Positions 52,371 through 61,338 of a stretch of DNA of 64,000 nt are shown piece by piece (position 1 is the stretch's first letter; each line of letters begins with the position of its first letter). The translations under genes and the position numbers were made by a program. The notes beneath the pieces were generated by a model that was not told the DNA's origin, did no database searches, and was given only the letters and a program-made list of their open reading frames with translations. Origin of the DNA: Janthinobacterium sp. Marseille (GTDB lineage: Bacteria; Pseudomonadota; Gammaproteobacteria; Burkholderiales; Burkholderiaceae_D); NCBI RefSeq assembly GCF_000013625.1, contig NC_009659.1, forward strand, positions 62,001 through 126,000, written 5' to 3'.

Positions 52371-53879
52371 ATGGAAGAGCTGGGTTATTTGATGCACGGG
52401 TTTTCTGTCGCCCTCACGGGACAGCATATTTTAATGATGTTCATAGGCGTCACGCTGGGCATCCTGATCGGCGTATTGCCGGGACTGGGTGGCCCGAACG
52501 GCGTGGCGATCCTGTTGCCGCTGACATTTTCGATGGAGCCGACCGCCGGCATCATCCTCTTGTCCTGCCTGTACTGGGGCGCATTGTTCGGCGGCGCGAT
52601 TACTTCGATTCTGTTCAACATCCCGGGTGAACCGTGGTCGGTGGCTACCACCTTCGACGGCTATCCGATGGCGCAAAAAGGCAAGGCCGGTGAAGCATTG
52701 ACGGCCGCCTTCAGCGGTTCCTTCATCGGTGCCTTCTTTTCGGTAGTGCTGATCACCTTCCTGGCACCGCTGGTGGCTTCGTTCGCGCTGAAGTTCGGCC
52801 CGCCGGAATTTTTCGCAGTGTACTTGCTGACCTTCTGCAGCTTTGTCGGCATGGGTGGCGGTTCGCCATTCAAGACCATCCTCGTGATGATGCTCGGTTT
52901 CGGTCTCGCCACCATCGGTATGGATACCATCACCGGCGGCTTGCGCATGACATTCGGTTTCGATGAATTATTGCGCGGTGTCGACTTCCTGATCGTCGTG
53001 ATCGGTTTGTTCGGTATCGGCGAAATCCTGTTGACGATGGAAGAAGGTTTGGCTTTCCGCGGCAAACAGGCAGGTATCAATCTCAAGGTTGTTTTGCAAA
53101 CCTGGCGTCAATTGCCACGCTACTGGGCATCACTGGTGCGTAGCTGGGTGGTCGGTGCGTGGATGGGTGTGACCCCAGGTGGCGCAACCGCCGCTTCCTT
53201 CATGGGCTACGGTATCGCACGTCGCTTTTCGAAAGAGAAAGAGCTGTTCGGCAAAGGCAGCCTGGAAGGTGTGATCGCACCGGAAACCGCAGCGCATGCA
53301 TCCGGTACCACCGCGTTGCTGCCTATGCTGGCACTCGGTATCCCGGGTTCGGCGACTGCTGCGGTCTTGCTGGGTGGCCTGATGGTGTGGGGTTTGCAAC
53401 CGGGTCCTATGCTCTTCGTTGAGCAAAAGGATTTCGTCTGGGGCCTGATCGCCAGTATGTACCTGGGTAATATCGTCGGGCTGATTGTGGTGCTGAGCAC
53501 CGTGCCGTTCTTTGCTGCGATCCTGCGGGTACCGTTCACCATCGTTGCTCCTATCATCATCCTCTTGTGTGCGATCGGTGCTTATACCGTACACGGCGCG
53601 ATGTTCGATGTCTGGCTGATGGTTGTATTCGGTGTGGTTGGTTACATCCTGAAGAAACTCGATTACCCGCTGGCACCGCTGGTCCTGGCCATGGTCCTGG
53701 GTGACAAGGCGGAAGACGCCTTCCGTCAAACCATGCTGTTGTCGCATGGCAGCATGGAAATCTTCTGGTCCAACTACCTGGTCGGTACCATCACGACCGT
53801 GGCATTGATCACCTTGTTGTGGCCAGTCATCTCTGGCCTGTTCAGCAAGCGCGTCAAGGTGGCGGAGGTGGCAGCATGA
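52371..53879 (+). CDS. tctA: Tripartite tricarboxylate transporter, large membrane subunit TctA
   Basis: Protein of 502 residues with about twelve helices; family motifs GVTLGILIGVLPGLGGPNGVAILLPLTF and the duplicated half with PETAAHASGTTALLPMLALGIPGSATAAVLLGGL. It is the sodium- or proton-coupled channel for the carboxylate delivered by TctC. GAAGGAGAC precedes ATG. The stop overlaps mdcA in ATGA. Confidence 0.92.
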   Translation: MEELGYLMHGFSVALTGQHILMMFIGVTLGILIGVLPGLGGPNGVAILLPLTFSMEPTAGIILLSCLYWGALFGGAITSILFNIPGEPWSVATTFDGYPMAQKGKAGEALTAAFSGSFIGAFFSVVLITFLAPLVASFALKFGPPEFFAVYLLTFCSFVGMGGGSPFKTILVMMLGFGLATIGMDTITGGLRMTFGFDELLRGVDFLIVVIGLFGIGEILLTMEEGLAFRGKQAGINLKVVLQTWRQLPRYWASLVRSWVVGAWMGVTPGGATAASFMGYGIARRFSKEKELFGKGSLEGVIAPETAAHASGTTALLPMLALGIPGSATAAVLLGGLMVWGLQPGPMLFVEQKDFVWGLIASMYLGNIVGLIVVLSTVPFFAAILRVPFTIVAPIIILLCAIGAYTVHGAMFDVWLMVVFGVVGYILKKLDYPLAPLVLAMVLGDKAEDAFRQTMLLSHGSMEIFWSNYLVGTITTVALITLLWPVISGLFSKRVKVAEVAA

Positions 53880-55534
53880 AAATGGCCCCGGACTTCCACT
53901 GGGATACGCTGGCCCGCAACACTGCGACGCGCCTCAAGCGCGGTGCGTCGCACGCCAACGGCAAGGTCGTCGCAGCAGAAAACATCGCCGCCCTGCTGCA
54001 TGCGGTGATTGAATCCGGCGACCGTGTCTGCGTCGAAGGCAATAACCAGAAGCATGCCGATTTCCTGGCAATGGCTTTGTCGAAGATGGATGCAAACCTG
54101 GTGCACGACCTGCACATCATTCAATCCAACCTCGCGCTGGCTTCGCATCTGGATGTATTTGAACGCGGTGTCGCTTCACGCCTGGACTTTTGTTACTCCG
54201 GTGACCAGGGTGTGCGGCTGGCGCGCCTGATCAAGGCGGGCAAGATCAATGTCGGTGCGATCCATACCTATCTGGAATTGTATGGTCGCTACTTCATGGA
54301 CCTGACACCGCGCGTCTCGCTGATCGCGGCACAGAGTGCGGATGCCAACGGCAATCTGTACACCGGCCCGAATACCGAAGACACGCCGGCAGTGGCCGAA
54401 GGTACCGCCTTCAAGAACGGCATCATCATCGCGCAAGTCAACGAAATCGTGGACAAGGTACCGCGCGTCGATGTGCCGGGTGACTGGGTGTCCTATGTAG
54501 TACAGGCGCCGAAGCCGCATTACATCGAACCTATCTTCACCCGCGATCCGGCGCAGATTACCGAAACGCAAATCCTGATGGCGATGATGGTCATCAAGGG
54601 TTTGTATGCACCCTATGGTGTGACCCGCCTGAACCACGGCATCGGTTTCGATACCGCGGCGATAGAATTGATCCTGCCGACCTATGCCGAATCACTCGGC
54701 CTGCGCGGCAAGATTTGCAACTACATGACAGTCAATCCATGCCCGACACTGATCCCGGCAATCGAATCCGGTTTCGTCAAAGGCATCCATTGTGCCGGTT
54801 CCGAACTGGGCATGGAAGAGTATGTGCGGGCACGTCCCGATGTCTTCTTCAACGGGCCGGATGGCAGCATGCGTTCCAATCGCGTGTTTTGCCAGATCGC
54901 CGGTCACTACTCCGATTTATTCATCGGCTCGACCTTGCAGGTCGATACGCAAGGCAATAGTTCGACCGCTACGCTCAATCGCATCACCGGTTTCGGTGGT
55001 GCGCCGAACTTCGGTTCCGAATCGCGTGCACGTCGCCACGTCAGCTACCCATGGCTCAAGGCCGGGCAGGAATCAGCAGAGGCGACCGGTGCCACCATGC
55101 CGCGTGGTCGCAAGCTGGTCGTGCAAATGGTCGAATCTTTCCGCGAAAAAATGAGCCCGACCTTTACGGAAAAGCTCGACGCATGGCAACTGATGGAAGA
55201 CCTCTCGCTCGACTTGCCGCCGGTCATGATTTACGGCGACGACGTCACGCAAATCGTGACCGAAGAAGGGATTGCGCATTTGCATAAATGCAGTAATCCG
55301 CAAGAACGTGAACAGGCGGTGCGCGGCGTCGCCGGCTTTACCGCCGTCGGCATGAAGCGCGACCAGCGTGCCGTCGACAACCTGCGCGATCGCGGAGTGA
55401 TCCAGCGACCGGAAGACATAGGCGTCGATGTGTCCTTGGCGACGCGCGATTTGCTCGCGGCCAAATCCATGAAGGATTTGGTCAGATGGTCCGGCAATCT
55501 CTATCAACCACCAAACAGATTCAGAAACTGGTAG
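53876..55534 (+). CDS. mdcA: Malonate decarboxylase alpha subunit (acetyl-S-ACP:malonate ACP transferase)
   Basis: Protein of 552 residues that moves the malonyl unit onto the ACP thiol in place of acetate. It belongs to the CoA-transferase-like group; characteristic segments are ENIAALLHAVIESGDRVCVEGNNQKHADF, FCYSGDQGVRLARLIKAGKI and HGIGFDTAAIELILPTYAESLGLRGKIC. The start overlaps the tctA stop (ATGA), so uptake and catabolism are translationally coupled. Confidence 0.95.
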   Translation: MKMAPDFHWDTLARNTATRLKRGASHANGKVVAAENIAALLHAVIESGDRVCVEGNNQKHADFLAMALSKMDANLVHDLHIIQSNLALASHLDVFERGVASRLDFCYSGDQGVRLARLIKAGKINVGAIHTYLELYGRYFMDLTPRVSLIAAQSADANGNLYTGPNTEDTPAVAEGTAFKNGIIIAQVNEIVDKVPRVDVPGDWVSYVVQAPKPHYIEPIFTRDPAQITETQILMAMMVIKGLYAPYGVTRLNHGIGFDTAAIELILPTYAESLGLRGKICNYMTVNPCPTLIPAIESGFVKGIHCAGSELGMEEYVRARPDVFFNGPDGSMRSNRVFCQIAGHYSDLFIGSTLQVDTQGNSSTATLNRITGFGGAPNFGSESRARRHVSYPWLKAGQESAEATGATMPRGRKLVVQMVESFREKMSPTFTEKLDAWQLMEDLSLDLPPVMIYGDDVTQIVTEEGIAHLHKCSNPQEREQAVRGVAGFTAVGMKRDQRAVDNLRDRGVIQRPEDIGVDVSLATRDLLAAKSMKDLVRWSGNLYQPPNRFRNW

Positions 55535-55540
55535 GCAACC

Positions 55541-55855
55541 ATGCAAACACTCGAATTTGAAGTCGGTCCTTGTGCTAATCCTGATCGCAGCATAGGCAGC
55601 GGCCTGGTCGGTGTCGTCGGTTCCGGCAACCTCGAAGTCCTGTTCGAACCGGCGGAACTGAATGACAAAGTGAAGTTCGTCATCGAAACCTCGGTACATG
55701 GCTTCGATGAAACCTGGCAAGCCGTCACACGCAGTTGTGCCGAACGCTATCGCCTCGCGAACCTGGTCATCACCATCAATGATGCCGGTGCGACGCCGGC
55801 GGTGGTCAGCCTGCGCCTGATGCAGGCGGTCGAAGAATTCCGGAGCGGACTATGA
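55541..55855 (+). CDS. mdcC: Malonate decarboxylase acyl carrier protein (delta subunit)
   Basis: Acyl carrier protein of 104 residues. Ser28 in GVVGSGNLEVLFE is the attachment site of the 2'-(5''-triphosphoribosyl)-3'-dephospho-CoA prosthetic group in this family. It lies 6 bp after mdcA and overlaps mdcD by 4 bp. Confidence 0.93.
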   Translation: MQTLEFEVGPCANPDRSIGSGLVGVVGSGNLEVLFEPAELNDKVKFVIETSVHGFDETWQAVTRSCAERYRLANLVITINDAGATPAVVSLRLMQAVEEFRSGL

Positions 55856-56751
55856 GCGGCGCACATAAAAGCTTCCTTGAACGAACCGCACGCCAGCGCA
55901 TTGCCGACCTGCTCGATAACGACAGCTTCAGCGAAATCCTGCCACCGGCGGAACGTCACTTCAGTCCGCACCTGCCGGTACTCGGCCAGCCGGTCGCTTT
56001 TGATGACGGCATCGTCATCGGTTCCGGTTTGCTCAGTGGAGCGAAGGTACTGATTGCAGCCCAGGAACCGGCCTTCATGGGCGGCTCGGTCGGTGAAATC
56101 CACGGTGCCAAATTGACCGGCTTGCTGGAGCGCGCCGTGCAGCAGCGCCCTGCTGCGGTATTGCTGTTGCTGGATACCGGTGGCGTCCGTTTGCATGAAG
56201 CGAATGCCGGCCTGATCGCCATTTCTGAAATCCAGCGCGCGGTATTTGAAGTCCGGCATGCCGGCATCCCGGTGATCGTCCTGATCGGCGGCTCCAATGG
56301 TTGCTATGGCGGCATAGGCATCGTCGCCAAATGCTGCGATCACATGATTATCTCGGAAGAAGGTCGCTTGTCGGTCTCGGGTCCGGAAGTCATTGAAGCA
56401 GCGAAAGGCGTTGAAGAATTCGATGCGCGCGATCGTGCCCTGGTATGGCGCACCATGGGTGGCAAGCATCGCTACCTGATGGGTGATGCCGATCTCATCG
56501 TGCCGGACGATATTGCGGCTTTCCGTGATGCCGCGATCAGCCTGCTCGGAGCCTCGCGTCCATTGACACTTGAAAGCATTACGCAGGAACACCAGGCACT
56601 GCAGAACCGCATGCAACGTTTTTCCGCTTGTGCCGATGCGACGCAAATCTGGCAAGAGCTCGGCGTGACGGATGCGAAGAATGTACCGCTGGCAGAGATA
56701 CCCGAATTCCTGGAAATGAGCGCACATGTGCGGAGGGAGGAACATGCTTGA
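55852..56751 (+). CDS. mdcD: Malonate decarboxylase beta subunit
   Basis: Crotonase-fold carboxyltransferase-like subunit of 299 residues that with MdcE decarboxylates malonyl-S-ACP. Oxyanion-loop segments include VLLLLDTGGVRLHEANAGL and VIVLIGGSNGCYGGIGIVAKCCDH. Overlaps mdcC by 4 bp and mdcE by 8 bp. Confidence 0.94.
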   Translation: MSGAHKSFLERTARQRIADLLDNDSFSEILPPAERHFSPHLPVLGQPVAFDDGIVIGSGLLSGAKVLIAAQEPAFMGGSVGEIHGAKLTGLLERAVQQRPAAVLLLLDTGGVRLHEANAGLIAISEIQRAVFEVRHAGIPVIVLIGGSNGCYGGIGIVAKCCDHMIISEEGRLSVSGPEVIEAAKGVEEFDARDRALVWRTMGGKHRYLMGDADLIVPDDIAAFRDAAISLLGASRPLTLESITQEHQALQNRMQRFSACADATQIWQELGVTDAKNVPLAEIPEFLEMSAHVRREEHA

Positions 56752-57445
56752 GTGGAAAGAATTATGTGACCAATTGTTCCCGCAAGGGCATACGGTAAAA
56801 GCCGATGGTCAGGTTGTGACAGGACAGGGACGCATAGGTGATGAAACCGTCGCCGTGGTTGGCACCCTGGATCATGCCGCCATCGGTGTCGATATCGCCC
56901 TGCAATTATCAGAGGCCGTGATTGACATCATGAAGCAGCAGCCCGGCGCACCTATCCTGATGCTGGTCGATACGCAGGGTCAACAGTTGTCCCGTCGTGA
57001 TGAATTATTGGGTAATAGTCCTTTCCTCGCGCACCTGGCGAAATGCTTTGCCGTTGCCCGTACCCGAGGTCATCAATTGTTGAGCGTGGTGTACAGCGAA
57101 GCGGTCAGCGGCGGCTTCCTCTCACTCGGCATGATTGCGGATGAAACCTATGCAGTACCCGGTGCACAGATACGCGTGATGGCTTTGCCTGCGATGTCGC
57201 GCATTACCAAGTTGCCGCTGGAAGAGCTGGAAGCCCTGTGCCGCACTTCACCTATCCTCGGACCCGGCGCACATAACTTTGTCGCCCTGGGTGCGGTTGA
57301 AGAAATCTGGGAAGGTCCGCTGGACCAGTGCCTGCTGACGGCACTCGCAAAGAAAAACAATCTGGATAAACGGCGTGAACTGGGTGCCAGCCGTGGCGGT
57401 CGTACCGGCGCTGCACGGATTGCGCAATTGGTGCGCGAACACTGA
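56744..57445 (+). CDS. mdcE: Malonate decarboxylase gamma subunit
   Basis: Protein of 233 residues, partner of MdcD in the decarboxylase hetero-complex. It holds PILMLVDTQGQQLSRRDELLG and SVVYSEAVSGGFLSLGMIADETYAVPGAQI. GGAGGAAC is the ribosome site. It starts 8 bp before the mdcD stop. Confidence 0.93.
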   Translation: MLEWKELCDQLFPQGHTVKADGQVVTGQGRIGDETVAVVGTLDHAAIGVDIALQLSEAVIDIMKQQPGAPILMLVDTQGQQLSRRDELLGNSPFLAHLAKCFAVARTRGHQLLSVVYSEAVSGGFLSLGMIADETYAVPGAQIRVMALPAMSRITKLPLEELEALCRTSPILGPGAHNFVALGAVEEIWEGPLDQCLLTALAKKNNLDKRRELGASRGGRTGAARIAQLVREH

Positions 57446-57452
57446 GGCCGCC

Positions 57453-58139
57453 ATGATCGCGCCGCAATCATCTTCCTACGTATTCAAGCGCCATGCGCGG
57501 GTCTGGCTCAACTGGCCGGAAGCCGCCGGGCTGATACATTTGCAGGATGGCGTACAGCTTGAAGCGATTCATCAACATGCCGCACGCGGTTTGCCTTTCG
57601 TCGCGCGCAGCCGCCAGCCTGGCGACGCGCCCGGAATGGTGCCGCTGGGTTTGCGCATGCCGCGTACCAGCAATCCACGTTCGCTGGCTTTTAGCGTGCC
57701 GCCGTCCGCGGTACGCGAAGCGACGGATGCAATGAGCCTGGCGGAAGCCTTGCTGTTGCAAACGCCCTTGCCCGGCGGTTGGTATGACACGTTGATGCAT
57801 TTGCAGACGGATGCGGCGCAACTCGGATTGACCCTGCGCATTTATGGTTCGCTGGCCTGGCAATGTGCGACCGGCACCCACTACCTGGCGGATAACTCGG
57901 ATATCGATTTATTGCTGGCGCCCGAATCGCTGGAGCAGGCGCGTGCCGGTTTGCGTTTGCTGGAAGCGGTGGAAAAAGAAGGTCGCGTACGACTGGATGG
58001 CGAAATGATTTTCCCGGATGGTCGTGCGGTCGCATGGAAAGAATTGCTGGCGAATACGCGCCTGGTCATGGTCAAGAATGCAGAAGGCATTGCGCTGGCA
58101 ACGCTGGAATCAGTATGGAAGCAATCGGCATGGCATTAA
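57453..58139 (+). CDS. mdcG: Phosphoribosyl-dephospho-CoA transferase MdcG
   Basis: Nucleotidyltransferase of 228 residues that attaches the prosthetic-group precursor to MdcC. The catalytic pair lies in YGSLAWQ and NSDIDLLL (Asp150 and Asp152). Starts 7 bp after mdcE. Confidence 0.9.
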   Translation: MIAPQSSSYVFKRHARVWLNWPEAAGLIHLQDGVQLEAIHQHAARGLPFVARSRQPGDAPGMVPLGLRMPRTSNPRSLAFSVPPSAVREATDAMSLAEALLLQTPLPGGWYDTLMHLQTDAAQLGLTLRIYGSLAWQCATGTHYLADNSDIDLLLAPESLEQARAGLRLLEAVEKEGRVRLDGEMIFPDGRAVAWKELLANTRLVMVKNAEGIALATLESVWKQSAWH

Positions 58140-58984
58140 TAGCAAACGCCGCACATCCCCTTCGTACGCAGCAGGTTGCGCGCGCGGCGGTGCGCGCCCT
58201 GTACGATGAAATGTGCCTGTACCCGAAACCGGGACTGGTCAGCAAGACAGACAACGGCAGCCACGATGATATGCAGGCGGCGACCTTTATCAAAAGCCTG
58301 TTCAGCCTGCGTCATTACTTCGCGGCTATCTATCAGGCTGGTGCGCGCAATGCCGACTTTGCCGAATTGACGCGGCTGGGACTGGCGGCGGAAGCTACGA
58401 TGTTGCGTGCGACTTCAGGTGTCAACACGCATCGTGGTGCGATCTTCAATCTTGGTTTGCTGTGCGCCGCGCTGGGTAAAGCGGACGTTGCCGGCAAGCC
58501 TGCGGATCTGGCGCAGATCGTGGTGGATAGCTGGGGCGCGGATATCAAGCTGGCAGACAGCAAGGACCGGAGTTCCAGCCATGGCAGCCTGGTGTGTCGG
58601 AAGTATGCAGTCGGTGGCGCACGCGGTGAAGCGGCGGCCGGCTTCCCACATGTATTCAAAATCGGCTTGCCGGCGCTGAATGCAATGCGGCTGGCCGGCG
58701 GCAGTGTCGTTGCGGCACGGTGCCAGGCATTCTTCGCCATCATGGCGGCATTGGAAGATACCAATCTCTTGCATCGCGCCGGCGTTGAAGGTTTGTACTA
58801 TGCACGCACCTCGGCGATTTCCTTCCTGGCGGAAGGTGGCGTGTTCGCGGCGAACTGGTTGCAACGCGCGAAGCAAATCCATCACGCTTTTGTCGCACGA
58901 CGTTTAAGTCCGGGCGGCTCGGCTGACTTGTTGGCGGCGACCCTGTTCATCGCTGCCGTGACCGAACGGGCGGCCGGCGTATGA
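58115..58984 (+). CDS. mdcB: Triphosphoribosyl-dephospho-CoA synthase MdcB
   Basis: Protein of about 289 residues that makes triphosphoribosyl-dephospho-CoA from ATP and dephospho-CoA. Family motifs are YDEMCLYPKPGLVSKTDNGSHDDM, TSGVNTHRGAIFNLGLL and DSWGADI-type loops. Two ATGs 15 bp apart are possible; I took the first, which overlaps mdcG by 25 bp. Confidence 0.9.
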   Translation: MEAIGMALIANAAHPLRTQQVARAAVRALYDEMCLYPKPGLVSKTDNGSHDDMQAATFIKSLFSLRHYFAAIYQAGARNADFAELTRLGLAAEATMLRATSGVNTHRGAIFNLGLLCAALGKADVAGKPADLAQIVVDSWGADIKLADSKDRSSSHGSLVCRKYAVGGARGEAAAGFPHVFKIGLPALNAMRLAGGSVVAARCQAFFAIMAALEDTNLLHRAGVEGLYYARTSAISFLAEGGVFAANWLQRAKQIHHAFVARRLSPGGSADLLAATLFIAAVTERAAGV

Positions 58985-59895
58985 GTGGCCTCGCGATCGC
59001 TTGTCCGGGGCAGGGCGCGCAACATCCAAAGATGTTCGAGCTGGCCTTGCAGTCGGAACGTGCGCGCGACTGGCTGGCTGAGTACTCGGCCGCGACCGGT
59101 GTGGACGTCGTCGCGCTGGCGGGCAGCGGGGAAAATTTATTCAGCAATCGCAATGCACAGCTATTGATATGCGGCGCCGAAATCGCCACATGGACCGCAT
59201 TGCAGGAACGCTTGCCGCAACCGGAACTCTTCATTGGGTATAGCGTCGGTGAACTGGCTGCTTATGGTTGCGCCGGTGCGTGGGCGGTCAAGGAGCTGGG
59301 CTTGCTGGTGCCGCAACGCGCCTTGCTGATGGATCAGGTCGCACCGAAGAATGCCGGCATGCTGGCGATCAAGGGTGTGGGCGCAGCGGCGATAGATGAC
59401 ATATGTAAACGCCACCGCCTGGAGTTGGCAATCATTAATGCGGAAGACCATTTTGTGCTGGGCGGCTTGCGCGACGATATTGAAGCGGCGGTCGTGGAAA
59501 TCACGGCAGCCGGGCACTGGTGCAAGGCGCTGGATGTCGCGATCCCATCGCACACTTCTTTAATGCGCACCGCGGTCCAGCCCTTCCGGCATCTGTTGAA
59601 AACTACCGCCGCACACGCATTGACGGCACCGGTACTGGCCGGCATCAATGGTTTGTCCGAGCCGGAACGCACGATAGCGGACACCCTGTCGGCACAGATT
59701 GCCGAGCCGGTGCGCTGGCAGGATTGCATGGATACGACAGTGGAACGTGGCATTACCGTGGTGCTGGAGCTGGGTCCCGGCCGTGCCTTGAGCCGTATGT
59801 TTGATGAGCTGGGCGTTGCAGTGGAGGCGCGCTCGGCAGAAGATTTTCGCACCCTCGACGGGATCGTCAAATGGGTAGAGACCAGGCTAGCCTGA
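58981..59895 (+). CDS. mdcH: Malonate decarboxylase epsilon subunit (malonyl transferase)
   Basis: Malonyl-CoA:ACP transacylase-like protein of 304 residues, which primes the enzyme with malonyl or acetyl groups. The N-terminal PGQGAQHPKMFE is followed by the nucleophile in IGYSVGELAAYG (Ser88); the tyrosine in place of the usual histidine is normal in MdcH. The catalytic His is likely in VAIPSHTSLM. The start overlaps mdcB by 4 bp. Confidence 0.92.
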   Translation: MSGLAIACPGQGAQHPKMFELALQSERARDWLAEYSAATGVDVVALAGSGENLFSNRNAQLLICGAEIATWTALQERLPQPELFIGYSVGELAAYGCAGAWAVKELGLLVPQRALLMDQVAPKNAGMLAIKGVGAAAIDDICKRHRLELAIINAEDHFVLGGLRDDIEAAVVEITAAGHWCKALDVAIPSHTSLMRTAVQPFRHLLKTTAAHALTAPVLAGINGLSEPERTIADTLSAQIAEPVRWQDCMDTTVERGITVVLELGPGRALSRMFDELGVAVEARSAEDFRTLDGIVKWVETRLA

Positions 59896-59921
59896 ACATG
59901 GAATCATAGAGAAAAATATTT

Positions 59922-60698
59922 ATGGCGACCAATCGCATTGCAGTCAAACCAGTATCCGTCGGCCCCGAACTTACGCCGGCCCGACAACCTTTATCCTCGC
60001 CGCGACCATCCGTCGCGAGCTCGTCCGAGCGTGCCTACCTGCGCATAGAGGAAGCCATCGTCACGATGGAAATCCAGCCGGGCAGCGACGTGAATGAAGC
60101 CTTCCTCAGTGATGTGGCCGGTTTCGGTCGCACGCCGGTGCGCGAAGCGGTGCGCAAGCTGTGTTTCGAACATTTGCTGGTGGTGAAGCCGAAGCGCGGT
60201 ATTTATGTGACGGAAGTTGATCCGGTCGCGCAACTGCGCCTGCTGGAAGTGCGTCGTGAAATTGACCGCCTGGTGTTCCAGAATGCAGCGCGTCGTGCCA
60301 CCCCTGAACAGCGCCGCCAGTTTGCGCTGCTCGGTGAAAACTTCCGGCGCGCATCACAGGCAGCGGACAAAATGCTCTTCATCCGCAACGATAAAGAGTT
60401 CAATGAATTGTGCCTGAACTGCGCACGCAATGAATTCCTCACCGACAGCCTGCGTTCCATCCAGGGCTTGTCACGGCGCTTCTGGTTCTGTCATTACAAA
60501 AGCTTTGATTACCTGTCAGTCACCGCCTTGCTGCATGCGGGCGTGGCCGAAGCGATTGCCTATGGCAATGTGAACCTGGTGAGTGAAGCGACCGAGCGCC
60601 TGGTGGACAGTGCGGAAGCGCTGGCGCGCAAAGTCGCGGCGCAACAAGGTGTGCTGGCCGAGCATGAAGCCATCTTGCCGGATCCTGCCGCGCATTAA
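59922..60698 (+). CDS. GntR/FCD transcriptional regulator MdcY-like (paralogue 2)
   Basis: Regulator of 258 residues with N-terminal winged helix (about 40-110, GFGRTPVREAVRKLCFEHLLVVKPKRGIYVTEV) and FCD domain (RNEF, GLSRRFWFCHYK). It lies last in the mdc operon, 26 bp after mdcH, so it is probably autoregulated with the catabolic genes; MdcY proteins elsewhere are malonate-responsive. The metal-binding FH is replaced by FN (NDKEFNEL), as in paralogue 1. Confidence 0.88.
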   Translation: MATNRIAVKPVSVGPELTPARQPLSSPRPSVASSSERAYLRIEEAIVTMEIQPGSDVNEAFLSDVAGFGRTPVREAVRKLCFEHLLVVKPKRGIYVTEVDPVAQLRLLEVRREIDRLVFQNAARRATPEQRRQFALLGENFRRASQAADKMLFIRNDKEFNELCLNCARNEFLTDSLRSIQGLSRRFWFCHYKSFDYLSVTALLHAGVAEAIAYGNVNLVSEATERLVDSAEALARKVAAQQGVLAEHEAILPDPAAH

Positions 60699-60705
60699 AA
60701 ACACC

Positions 60706-60733
60706 GGCACATGCGGCCTGTCCTGCATGTGCC
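60706..60733 (+). terminator. Hairpin ending the mdc operon
   Basis: Stem GGCACATGC (60706-60714) with GCATGTGCC (60725-60733), 10-nt loop, 7 bp after the stop of the regulator gene. Only a weak T-containing stretch follows. Confidence 0.5.
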
Positions 60734-60863
60734 ATTCTGCTGTATCCGGTTCTTGTATCCCCTTCCTGCTTCCTGTCATACGGTAGTAGGGCACTTCCCT
60801 TAGAATATCCGGTCGAAGTTCGTCATCCGCTTTTCGGCTGGCTTATCCACCGTGTCCGTCCCT

Positions 60864-61262
60864 ATGCATATATTCACCTACGGCTCCCTGATGTTTCCGG
60901 AGATCTGGCAACGCGTCGTGCGCGGCAATTACGTTTCGGCAACTGCGACGCTGCCCGGCTTTGCCCGCTATGCGCTGGCCGACGATACTTACCCCGGCAT
61001 GGTGGCGCAGGCGAATGCCAGGGTGGAAGGCGTACTTTATTATGATGTGGCGCCGCAGGATCTTGCTGCGCTGGATGCTTTCGAAGGCAGCGAATATCGC
61101 CGCGAAGACGTCAATGTTGTAATAGAATCAGGCAAAACCGTGATAGCGTGTACTTACATCTTTTTGGCTGAACAGCGTCTTTCCGGCTTGCCGTGGGAAC
61201 CGCAGGCTTTCCAGATGTCGCGTTTTATCGGGACGTATTGCAGCGACAAATTGGGCGGATGA
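60864..61262 (+). CDS. Gamma-glutamylcyclotransferase (AIG2-like) family protein
   Basis: Protein of about 132 residues with the BtrG/AIG2 motifs [13 protein letters not shown] (N-terminus), [29 protein letters not shown] and the conserved acid before it. These enzymes cleave gamma-glutamyl groups; substrate unknown. A GTG four codons earlier is the alternative start; neither has a good ribosome site. Monocistronic. Confidence 0.82.
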   Translation: MHIFTYGSLMFPEIWQRVVRGNYVSATATLPGFARYALADDTYPGMVAQANARVEGVLYYDVAPQDLAALDAFEGSEYRREDVNVVIESGKTVIACTYIFLAEQRLSGLPWEPQAFQMSRFIGTYCSDKLGG

Positions 61263-61338
61263 GGGCTGGCTAGCCAGTATAATTCCGTCTACGTTTATTC
61301 CAATTCAATCTTCGGTCTTGTACCGTCAGAAACAAACC

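Noticed and set aside
59226..59260. MdcH nucleophile motif GYSVG instead of GHSxG as a defect
   Set aside because: A tyrosine before the catalytic serine is normal for malonate decarboxylase epsilon subunits as I recall them.
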